From an uncultured Clostridia bacterium (lineage in GTDB: Bacteria; Bacillota; Clostridia; Christensenellales; CAG-917), in NCBI GenBank assembly GCA_934233745.1, contig CAKQGN010000003.1:62001-126000 (forward strand): a stretch of 64,000 bases of DNA. Reading direction: 5' to 3'. This document shows positions 26,550 through 33,765 of this stretch, one piece after another (positions within the stretch are counted from its first letter, which is position 1; every line of letters begins with the position of its first letter). The notes under the pieces are model-generated. The model saw nothing but the letters and a program-made list of their open reading frames with translations. It was not told where the DNA came from and searched no databases. The position numbers and the translations under genes are program-made.

Positions 26550-26565
26550 ACACAATATGTAGTGT
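26550..26565. promoter_or_regulatory. NrdR-box-like site 2
   Basis: ACAC-AATATGTA-GTGT, matching the NrdR box pattern, 40 bases upstream of the nrdD -35 element. It lies 166 bases from site 1, much farther than the usual tandem spacing. Confidence 0.65.
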
Positions 26566-26604
26566 TTCGCAAAAAAGTTTCACACTTTATTTTGCGTTTT
26601 GTCC

Positions 26605-26632
26605 TTGACATATCCGCTCTGCTTGCTATAAT
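26605..26632 (+). promoter_or_regulatory. nrdD promoter
   Basis: TTGACA (26605-26610), 16 bases, TATAAT (26627-26632). AAGGGGG before the ATG at 26667 is the ribosome site. Confidence 0.8.
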
Positions 26633-26666
26633 AAAGGGGCACATTTTCCAAGGGGGTTCAATAGAT

Positions 26667-29090
26667 ATGTTGAACATCAAAAAAAGAGACGGGAGTATAG
26701 TTCCATTCAATCTGAACAAAATCAAGGTCGCAATCGAAAAAGCGTTTACGGCTGTGAACAAGAGTTACAGCGACGACATCATCGATATGCTTGCGCTCAG
26801 AGTCACCGCAACCTTCAACGACAAGGTTCAAGGCGACGTTGTGAGCGTTGAGGACATTCAGGACTCTGTTGAGGTCGTCCTTATCCAATCGGGCTACGTT
26901 GAGGTTGCAAAGGCATACATCCTTTACAGAAAACAACACGAAAAACTTCGCGAGATGAATTCCACCATGCTCGACTACAAGAACACGGTGAACAATTATC
27001 TCAAAATCAACGACTGGCGCGTCAAGGAAAACTCTACGGTCACCTATTCGGTGGGCGGACTTATCCTTTCCAACTCGGGCGCGGTGACGGCAAACTACTG
27101 GCTTAGCGAAATCTATGACGACGAAATCGCAAAAGCTCACCGCGAGGCGCAAATTCACATCCACGACTTGTCCATGCTCACGGGCTACTGCGCAGGTTGG
27201 TCGCTCAAACAGCTCATCAAGGAAGGTCTTGGCGGCATACCCGGCAAAATCACATCTTCACCGGCAAGCCACCTCTCCACGCTTTGCAACCAAATGGTCA
27301 ACTTCCTCGGTATCATGCAAAACGAGTGGGCAGGCGCACAGGCGTTCAGTTCTTTCGACACCTACCTTGCGCCGTTTGTCAAGGTTGACAACCTATCCTA
27401 CAAAGAGGTCAAGCAATGCGTTCAATCTTTCATCTATGGCGTGAATACACCTTCTCGCTGGGGTACTCAAGCACCTTTCACCAACATCACTCTCGACTGG
27501 GTTGTCCCCAACGACTTGGCGGAACTCCCCGCAATCGTCGGCGGCAAGGAGATGGACTTCAAGTATAAAGACTGCGAAAAAGAAATGGCGATGGTCAACA
27601 AGGCGTTTATCGAAATCATGATCGAGGGCGACGCCAACGGCAGAGGTTTCCAATACCCCATCCCCACCTACTCTATCACAAGAGATTTCGACTGGTCGAA
27701 CACCGAAAACAACCGTCTGCTCTTCACGATGACGGCAAAATACGGCACGCCGTACTTCTCCAACTACATCAACTCGGATATGGAGCCGAGCGACGTGCGC
27801 AGTATGTGCTGCCGCTTGCGTCTTGACCTTCGCGAACTCCGCAAAAAATCGGGCGGCTTCTTCGGCAGCGGCGAATCCACCGGTTCAATCGGCGTCGTAA
27901 CAATCAATATGCCGCGCATCGCGTACGTGAGCAAAACGGAAGACGAATTCTTCAAAGAACTCGAACGCCTCATGAACGTGTCTGCACGCTCGCTCAAAAT
28001 CAAGAGAAACGTCATCACCAAACTCCTCGAAGAAGGGCTTTATCCCTACACCAAGAGATACCTCGGCACGTTTGGCAATCACTTCTCCACAATCGGTCTT
28101 GTCGGCATGAACGAGGCTTGCCTCAACGCAAACTGGGTGGGCAAGGATATGACTCACAAAGAGGCGCAGGATTTCACAAAGAAGGTTCTCAACTTTATGC
28201 GTGAAAAACTCTCCGATTACCAAGAAGAATACGGCGATCTGTACAATCTCGAAGCGACGCCCGCAGAGTCCACTTCTTATCGTCTTGCAAAGCATGACAG
28301 AGAAAGATATCCCGACATCATCTGCGCAAGCAATATGGACAACGTGCCGTACTACACCAACAGCTCGCACCTCCCCGTCGGATACACAAGCGACATCTTC
28401 TCCGCGCTCGACATTCAGGACGAACTGCAAACGCTTTACACGTCGGGCACAGTCTTCCACGCATTCCTCGGTCAACGCCTCGACAGTTGGCAAGCGGCGG
28501 CAAACCTCGTGAGAAAGATTGCCGAAAACTACAAACTTCCCTACTACACACTCTCTCCGACCTACTCGATTTGCCAAGAACACGGCTACCTCGAAGGCGA
28601 GCAGTACACCTGCCCCATCTGCGGCAAAAAGACGGAAGTTTACAGTCGTATCACCGGCTACTATCGCCCCGTCCAAAACTGGAACGACGGCAAGCGCGCC
28701 GAGTTTAAGGAACGCAAGGTGTACGACATCGCACACTCGCAATACCACGGCAAACATATCGATGAATTCGTTTGCGATGACCAGGCAAGAAGCGACGTCA
28801 AGATGATGCAAAAAGACGAATCCGCTCAAAAGTGCGACTGCTGCAAAAAGAGTGAGGACGAAGGGCTTTTGATATTCACCACAAAGACTTGCCCCAACTG
28901 CAAAATGGCAAAAGCGATGCTCGATAAAGCAGGCATTGCTTACACCGTAATCGACGCCGAGGACAACAAAGATCAAACGCTTGCTTTCGGAGTGAAGAAA
29001 GCACCCACGCTTCTCGTGCCCAACGGAAACGGATACGATGTTTACGACAACGCAAGCAAAATCAAAGGCTATATCGAATCGAGAAAATAA
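26667..29090 (+). CDS. nrdD: Anaerobic (class III) ribonucleoside-triphosphate reductase with fused C-terminal glutaredoxin domain
   Basis: Reduces ribonucleotides to deoxyribonucleotides without oxygen using a glycyl radical. 807 residues from ATG 26667. ATP-cone at 1-95 (KKRDGSIVPFNLNKI), barrel domain with NEWAGAQAFSSFDTYLAPF, zinc site CQEHG...CPICGKK, and the glycyl-radical loop RITGYYRPVQNW (Gly664). After about residue 720 come CDCC and a glutaredoxin-like domain with CPNC (Cys742/745) and KAPTLLVPN. The fused redoxin suggests electrons come from NrdH/thioredoxin-type chemistry, not formate, and trxB follows directly. The activase gene nrdG is not in the window. Regulated by the NrdR-like boxes upstream, by inference. 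Confidence 0.93.
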   Translation: MLNIKKRDGSIVPFNLNKIKVAIEKAFTAVNKSYSDDIIDMLALRVTATFNDKVQGDVVSVEDIQDSVEVVLIQSGYVEVAKAYILYRKQHEKLREMNSTMLDYKNTVNNYLKINDWRVKENSTVTYSVGGLILSNSGAVTANYWLSEIYDDEIAKAHREAQIHIHDLSMLTGYCAGWSLKQLIKEGLGGIPGKITSSPASHLSTLCNQMVNFLGIMQNEWAGAQAFSSFDTYLAPFVKVDNLSYKEVKQCVQSFIYGVNTPSRWGTQAPFTNITLDWVVPNDLAELPAIVGGKEMDFKYKDCEKEMAMVNKAFIEIMIEGDANGRGFQYPIPTYSITRDFDWSNTENNRLLFTMTAKYGTPYFSNYINSDMEPSDVRSMCCRLRLDLRELRKKSGGFFGSGESTGSIGVVTINMPRIAYVSKTEDEFFKELERLMNVSARSLKIKRNVITKLLEEGLYPYTKRYLGTFGNHFSTIGLVGMNEACLNANWVGKDMTHKEAQDFTKKVLNFMREKLSDYQEEYGDLYNLEATPAESTSYRLAKHDRERYPDIICASNMDNVPYYTNSSHLPVGYTSDIFSALDIQDELQTLYTSGTVFHAFLGQRLDSWQAAANLVRKIAENYKLPYYTLSPTYSICQEHGYLEGEQYTCPICGKKTEVYSRITGYYRPVQNWNDGKRAEFKERKVYDIAHSQYHGKHIDEFVCDDQARSDVKMMQKDESAQKCDCCKKSEDEGLLIFTTKTCPNCKMAKAMLDKAGIAYTVIDAEDNKDQTLAFGVKKAPTLLVPNGNGYDVYDNASKIKGYIESRK

Positions 29091-29101
29091 GATGAAAAAC
29101 G

Positions 29102-29137
29102 GCGGTATGGCAAAAGCCATACCGCTTTTCTTTTTAG
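29102..29137 (+). terminator. nrdD terminator
   Basis: GCGGTATGGC-AAAA-GCCATACCGC, ten perfect pairs, then TTTTCTTTTT. No convincing promoter lies between it and trxB, so partial read-through may feed trxB. Confidence 0.85.
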
Positions 29138-29166
29138 TTTAAGTCGGTTTGAAAAAAGAGGTTATT

Positions 29167-30093
29167 ATGGACAAATTTGATATAATCGTAGTTGGCGCAG
29201 GGCCTGCAGGAATGACCGCCGCGCTAAATTGTCTGAGAGCGGGCAAATCCGTTTTGGTGCTTGAGGGTTACAGTTTCGGAGGGCAAATCGCATATTCTCC
29301 GAGAGTGGAAAACTTCCCTTCTTATCAAAAAATTTCGGGTGCGGAACTCATGGACAAGCTCTATGAACAAATATCCGAGTGGGGCGCACAAATCGAACTC
29401 GATGCCGTCGAATCAATAGTTAAAACCCCGTTTGGGTTTGAATTAACCACCGAATACGGCAAATACGGATGCAAATCCGTCATCCTTGCCACAGGCGTCA
29501 AGCCCCGCAGAATCGGAGTCGATCGCGAGGACGAACTTGTGGGAAACGGTGTAAGTTATTGCGCGCTTTGCGACGGCGCGTTCTATTCGGGCGAGGACGT
29601 TTGCGTAATAGGCGACGCAAACACCGCCCTGCAATATGCCCTCGTTTTGAGCGGCTATTGCAAGAGCGTCCACATCTGCACGCTGTTTGACAAATTCTTT
29701 GGCGACAAGGCACTTCTCGACCTCGTGCTTGCTCGTCCCAACGTCAAATATACACACAATCTCGCTCTCAAAGAGTTTATCGGCGACGAGGAATTGTCGG
29801 CATTGAGATTTGAAAACACCAAAACCAAAGAACAGGTTGTCATAAACGCAAAATGTGCGTTCATATGCATAGGGCAAGTGCCAAACAACACAGGTTTTGC
29901 CGACATCGTTGCGCTTGACAAAGCAGGATATATCATTGCCGACGAAAACTGCACGACCTCTTGCGAGGGCATATTTGTCGCCGGCGATTGCCGCACCAAA
30001 AAGATTCGTCAACTTGTAACGGCTGCCGCAGACGGCTCGATTGCCGCTTTCAATGCCTGCGCATATGTTGACAAAGTATCCGCAAATCTCTGA
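29167..30093 (+). CDS. trxB: Thioredoxin reductase family protein
   Basis: FAD/NAD(P)H-dependent disulfide reductase. 308 residues from ATG 29167 (MDKFDIIVVGAGPAG), AGAGG 7 bases before. FAD-binding GAGPAG at 10-15, redox-active CALC in NGVSYCALCDGAF, a second nucleotide-binding region (VCVIGDANTALQYAL, slightly off the usual GGGxxA) and the C-terminal FVAGDCR. The second dinucleotide motif reads IGDAN rather than GGGNS, so the NADPH preference is uncertain; a ferredoxin-dependent or NADH enzyme is possible. Position after the nrdD-glutaredoxin fusion suggests it reduces that domain. Confidence 0.88.
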   Translation: MDKFDIIVVGAGPAGMTAALNCLRAGKSVLVLEGYSFGGQIAYSPRVENFPSYQKISGAELMDKLYEQISEWGAQIELDAVESIVKTPFGFELTTEYGKYGCKSVILATGVKPRRIGVDREDELVGNGVSYCALCDGAFYSGEDVCVIGDANTALQYALVLSGYCKSVHICTLFDKFFGDKALLDLVLARPNVKYTHNLALKEFIGDEELSALRFENTKTKEQVVINAKCAFICIGQVPNNTGFADIVALDKAGYIIADENCTTSCEGIFVAGDCRTKKIRQLVTAAADGSIAAFNACAYVDKVSANL

Positions 30094-30179
30094 TCGCTCG
30101 GCGCGGACTTGCTCCGTGCCTTTAATTTTGTCGAAAAGAAATCTTGTTTTTTCGGCAACCGCATACGGAAGAGTTCGCT

Positions 30180-30842
30180 ATGACAATTCTCATTGACGTT
30201 GACAATACGCTTTTGGATTTTGACAAATGCGCAAACGAAAGCATTTCTCTCTCTTGCAAAGAGTTTGGCATTGACAAAGCAAACGAACTTTGCTCGATTT
30301 TTCATCCGTTCAATTTGTCGCTTTGGCAACAGCTCGAACGCGGAGAACTGACAATGGATGAGCTGCTTGAAAAAAGATTCAACACCCTTTTTGAGAAACT
30401 GGGCATACAAGCAGACGGTATCGCCTTTGAAAAATCCTTCCACACGGGACTTGCAAACAGCGCCGTCCCCGTTGACGGTGCAAAAGAACTTCTCAAGTAT
30501 TTATCTGAAAAGTATGACGTGTACGTTGCCAGCAATGCTCCGCTCACTCAACAAACAACACGGTTGAAAAAAGCCGGATTCGACAAATATATAAATGGCT
30601 ATTTCGTGTCTGCCGAGATAGGGCATCTCAAACCGAACAAAGAATTTTTCGACGCATGTTTTGAAAAACTCGGCAAAAGTCCTCGGGACACGGTTATGAT
30701 AGGCGACTCGCTCACGGCAGATATAAACGGCGCGCGAACCTATGGCATGAAAACGATCTGGTTTGACAAATACAAATCGAAAAAAACCGCAGATTGCGAT
30801 TATACCGTCACATCCCTTCTTCAAATCAAAGATATATTGTAA
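30180..30842 (+). CDS. HAD-superfamily phosphatase, YjjG/noncanonical-nucleotidase type
   Basis: 220 residues. Motif I DVDNTLLDFD (nucleophile Asp7, acid Asp9), motif II near VYVASNAPL, motif III Lys in HLKPNKEFFD, motif IV GDSLTADINGA. The DVDNTLLDF start and helical cap resemble YjjG, which dephosphorylates noncanonical pyrimidine nucleotides. GGAAGAG lies before the ATG at 30180. Following nrdD and trxB, a role in nucleotide clean-up is plausible, but substrate cannot be read from sequence. Confidence 0.85.
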   Translation: MTILIDVDNTLLDFDKCANESISLSCKEFGIDKANELCSIFHPFNLSLWQQLERGELTMDELLEKRFNTLFEKLGIQADGIAFEKSFHTGLANSAVPVDGAKELLKYLSEKYDVYVASNAPLTQQTTRLKKAGFDKYINGYFVSAEIGHLKPNKEFFDACFEKLGKSPRDTVMIGDSLTADINGARTYGMKTIWFDKYKSKKTADCDYTVTSLLQIKDIL

Positions 30843-30885
30843 ACGTCGGCTTTGCTTATATTCTATATTCGCAAAATCGATTTAT

Positions 30886-30916
30886 AAAAAAAGACCGCAA
30901 ATGCGGCCCTTTTTTA
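30886..30916. terminator. Bidirectional terminator
   Basis: AAAAAAGACCGC-AAAT-GCGGCCCTTTTTT between the convergent HAD gene and the 52-residue protein gene. Confidence 0.8.
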
Positions 30917-31072
30917 CATTTTGCTATCCACCAATGACAGCAACACTTTCCTTCCGTCCGTGAGATTTATGTAAAACATATATCCCATTTCTTTGTCAAG
31001 GTATTCGACATTTTCAACCTCGTCGATTTCCATTGATACAAGCTCTCCGATTTTTGTCAAAAGTTGTTCCAT
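30914..31072 (-). CDS. Small conserved-looking protein, 52 residues, function unknown
   Basis: Starts MEQLLTKIGELVSMEIDEVE at 31072 with AAAGGAGAAATT before it. The second half YMFYINLTDGRKVLLSLVDSKM looks like a small beta-hairpin fold. Good ribosome site, own terminator and protein-like composition support a gene. Divergent from the tandem-XRE regulator, which may control it. Confidence 0.6.
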   Translation of the reverse strand: MEQLLTKIGELVSMEIDEVENVEYLDKEMGYMFYINLTDGRKVLLSLVDSKM

Positions 31073-31190
31073 GGCAATTTCTCCTTTGCTTGATATGCAT
31101 ATTATATGTCCCTTTTTGGACAAACTCAAGCCTTTGGGGACAAATAGGGGCATACTATTTTTGTAAAATTATGTAGGAGTTTGTCGTATT

Positions 31191-31646
31191 ATGTCGGAAA
31201 TTGACAAACAAATAGCGGACATCTTTGCAGAGCGACTTTGCGAACTCATGCAAGAGAGCAGGATAAGCGTTGATGTGATTGCACAACAGTTACAACTCAA
31301 TTCGTCTGCATTTTATAAGTGGATAAGGAAGGTTTCCGTCCCCAATTTTGACAATGCGATTTTACTTGCAAATTATTTCAATTGTTCTCTCGATTATCTT
31401 TTCGGGCTGAACGACATCGATGTTCAATACTCGTTGCATGCGCCGATTCTGCCCTTCAACGAACATTTTGTCAAAATACTTCAAGAAAAAAACATCTCCG
31501 AATATCGGCTTGTCAAAAAAACCGGTGTGGCACGCAGCAAAATCGCTTCATGGCGAAAAGGCACAAGTCTGCCGAGCATGCACAGCCTGATTGCCGTTGC
31601 AACCGCTTTGGACATAACCCTCGACGAGCTTACCGACAGAATTTGA
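31191..31646 (+). CDS. Regulator with two tandem XRE domains
   Basis: 151 residues made of two helix-turn-helix domains: residues about 10-75 (LCELMQESRISVDVIAQQLQ...SLDYLFG) and about 88-150 (KILQEKNISEYRLVKKTGVA...TLDELTDRI). Each has the Cro/C1 five-helix layout, so one chain may bind two adjacent half-sites or a pseudo-palindrome. AGGAG is 10 bases before the ATG. No sensor domain. Target unknown; the divergent 52-residue gene is the obvious candidate. Confidence 0.8.
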   Translation: MSEIDKQIADIFAERLCELMQESRISVDVIAQQLQLNSSAFYKWIRKVSVPNFDNAILLANYFNCSLDYLFGLNDIDVQYSLHAPILPFNEHFVKILQEKNISEYRLVKKTGVARSKIASWRKGTSLPSMHSLIAVATALDITLDELTDRI

Positions 31647-31663
31647 CCACTTGACTACTATTG

Positions 31664-32095
31664 TTGCATATCTCTGTAAAGCAATTGTATATACCGTTTA
31701 CAAGTATACTACGAATGAGCAAAGATTCTTCCTCTACAAGGGTTGGGCGTTTAGCTCTCCAAATACAACTTCCCCCTTCCTCACGTGTTTTGTTCTTCCT
31801 CTACAAAAGTTGCAAGGCGTGTACTCTAAATTAGATGTGCCCCCTCTTTCCGGACACGCCGGTATTTCTCCCACCACTCAAATAGGGACAATACTCTACA
31901 ATATTATCCGTTGTTCGCGGGGGAGACAGTCGGCACTCGCATAAAAATGGACATTTCTCTTATTATACCACTTCGCCTGCGTGGCGGCTACGCAACAGAA
32001 TACCACGCATTCTCGTACTGTTCGTCAAGCTCGGCGCTCCATTTTCTCGCCGCCGTTGCGGCTCGCACTTCGAATAAGCAAATTCCGTGTATAAG
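31664..32095 (+). repeat. Modular intergenic repeat block R2
   Basis: Same modules as R1 and R3: TTCTTCCTCTACAAG (twice), CTCTAAATTAGATGTGCC, the GGGGGAGACAGTCGGCACTC segment, the variable hairpin TGCGTGG/CCACGCA (31978-31984, 32003-32009), CAAGCTCGGCGCTC and an end module TTCCGTGTATAAG. The end module is interrupted at 32095 by truncated nested-hairpin copy B'. A short frame repeats the peptide pattern of R1, but the R4 counterpart has a stop, so it is not a gene. Confidence 0.75.
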
Positions 32096-32172
32096 AAAGC
32101 CCTTTTGACACTCGCCTAGTGTACTATTCGTACACGACGAGAGGCAAAAGGGCTTTGATGACGATATTCGCC
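32096..32172 (-). repeat. Nested-hairpin element, truncated copy B'
   Basis: 77 bases identical to the inner part of copy B except one T for C. It has the AAGCCCTTTTG/CAAAAGGGCTT helix, CTCG/CGAG, the GTGTAC-TATTC-GTACAC apical hairpin and TGATGACGATATTCG, but lacks the left outer arm and the ATGAATAAC segment. Joined directly to the R2 end module. Confidence 0.75.
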
Positions 32173-32192
32173 TTTTTAAGAACGATGCAAAT

Positions 32193-32309
32193 AATGCGAT
32201 AAATTGATGCATAACAAGAAAGAACCGCCTTGCGAATCCGCCTAATGTACAAGAAGTACATGACGGATGAGCAAGGAAGTTCTGACAAAGTTAGGCGCAA
32301 TTTAGCATT
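32193..32309 (-). repeat. Nested-hairpin element, copy C
   Basis: Outer arms AATGCGATAAATTG and CAATTTAGCATT (12 pairs, 2-base bulge); conserved segments ATGCATAACAAGAAA (32207-32221) and TGACAAAGTTAGGCG (32283-32297). Inner helices GAAC/GTTC, CCTTGC/GCAAGG and ATCCG/CGGAT; CCTA/GA loop; apical ATGTAC-AAGAA-GTACAT. Not touching a stop codon, unlike A, B, D and E. Confidence 0.8.
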
Positions 32310-32321
32310 TGATATTTACTT

Positions 32322-32470
32322 CAATTATAGTGAGATAAGCGCAATATTTGGATGAATAACAAGGAAAAGCCCTTTTGACACTCGCCTAGTGTACTATTCG
32401 TACACGACGAGAGGCAAAAGGGCTTTGACGACGATATTCGCCAAATAGTGCGCTTATCTCACTATAATTG
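32322..32470 (-). repeat. Nested-hairpin element, copy B, at the 3' end of purA
   Basis: Outer arms 32322-32351 and 32441-32470 pair over 30 bases with one mismatch. The right arm includes the last 17 bases of purA with its stop, so the left arm is an inverted copy of the gene end. Conserved segments ATGAATAACAAGGAA (32352-32366) and TGACGACGATATTCG (32426-32440). Inner helix AAGCCCTTTTG/CAAAAGGGCTT, CTCG/CGAG, CCTA/GA loop, apical GTGTAC-TATTC-GTACAC. Confidence 0.88.
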
Positions 32471-33725
32471 CGGAGCGTTCAGCCCCTACCGATATATACT
32501 TAATATTGCACTCCACTGCGTTTTCGATAAATTCGATGTACTTGCGCGCGTTGAGAGGAAGGTCTTCGTAGCGGCGGCAAGACGCGGTGGAACAATTCCA
32601 ACCGTCAAAATAGATGATGTTGGGAGTTGCGATGTTGAGGGCTTCTCCCGATGGGAATTCGTTGACCGTTGTGCCGTTGACGTCGTAGCTGACGCAAACG
32701 GGGATTCTGTCCATGGTGTCGAGAATATCGAGTTTTGTGAGAGCGATTTCGGTTGCGGCTTGCACCATACAACCATACCTCGACGCAACAACGTCAAATC
32801 CGCCTACTCTGCGAGGACGGCCTGTCGCCGCGCCGTATTCGCCGCCTGCCTTGCGGAGTTTTTCTGCCTCTTCACCGAACATTTCGGCTGTGAACGGACC
32901 TTCGCCGACGCAAGTCGAGTATGCTTTCATAACGCCGATTGCCTTTTCTACTTTGTGGTTTGGAATGCCTGCACCCACAGGGCCGTATGCGGTGATTGTA
33001 GACGAGCTGGTCGTGTAAGGATAAATGCCGAAGTCGATGTCGCGCAATGCGCCGAGTTGTGCTTCGAGCATAACGTTTTTGCCTGCTTTGAGAGCCTTGT
33101 CGAGATAATAACCCGTGTCGCAGATGTAGTCTTTGAGCGGAGTCCCGTATGTGTCGAACCATTTGAGCAAGCCGTCAACGGTGTACCCCTTTGAGTGATA
33201 TGCTCCCTCGATGGTGAGGTTTTTCCATTCAACAATGGTTTCAAGACGAGAGCGGAGATATTCGGGATGCAGAATGTCGCCCATACGAATTGCCTTTTTC
33301 ATATACTTATCCGCATAAATAGGCGAGATACCTCTTCTTGTCGAGCCAAACTTTTTGTCGCCGAGTCTGTCTTCTTCGAGGCAGTCTTGCGCCACGTTGT
33401 AAGGGCAGCACACAACCGCTTTGTCGCTGATTTTGAGGTTGTCGGGAGTGATGACGATTCCGCCCTCTCTGAGTCTTGCTATCTCCTTGCAAAGATGCTC
33501 GATGTCGACAACCATACCGTTGCCCATCACGTTGACTTTGTCCTCGCGCAAGATTGCGGACGGCAAAAGATTGAGAACGAATTTGCCCTTGTCGTTGATG
33601 ACGGTGTGTCCTGCATTGTTGCCGCCCTGATAGCGCACGACAACGTCTTGCTCTTCGGAAAGCAAGTCAACCATTCTACCCTTGCCTTCGTCGCCCCAGT
33701 TGATACCAACAATAGATGTAAGCAT
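32454..33725 (-). CDS. purA: Adenylosuccinate synthetase
   Basis: GTP-dependent ligation of IMP and aspartate, first step from IMP to AMP. 423 residues; P-loop region GINWGDEGKGRMVD, QGGNNAGHTV, IMP-binding and GTP-binding blocks including the C-terminal PVCVSYDVNG region. AGAGG precedes the ATG. It lies 40 bases after purB, which catalyses the next step, forming a compact AMP-synthesis operon. The last codons and stop form one arm of nested-hairpin element B. Confidence 0.95.
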   Translation of the reverse strand: MLTSIVGINWGDEGKGRMVDLLSEEQDVVVRYQGGNNAGHTVINDKGKFVLNLLPSAILREDKVNVMGNGMVVDIEHLCKEIARLREGGIVITPDNLKISDKAVVCCPYNVAQDCLEEDRLGDKKFGSTRRGISPIYADKYMKKAIRMGDILHPEYLRSRLETIVEWKNLTIEGAYHSKGYTVDGLLKWFDTYGTPLKDYICDTGYYLDKALKAGKNVMLEAQLGALRDIDFGIYPYTTSSSTITAYGPVGAGIPNHKVEKAIGVMKAYSTCVGEGPFTAEMFGEEAEKLRKAGGEYGAATGRPRRVGGFDVVASRYGCMVQAATEIALTKLDILDTMDRIPVCVSYDVNGTTVNEFPSGEALNIATPNIIYFDGWNCSTASCRRYEDLPLNARKYIEFIENAVECNIKYISVGAERSAIIVR

Positions 33726-33765
33726 ATGTATACCTCTAAAATTTATTCCGTATATTCACGTCCTT

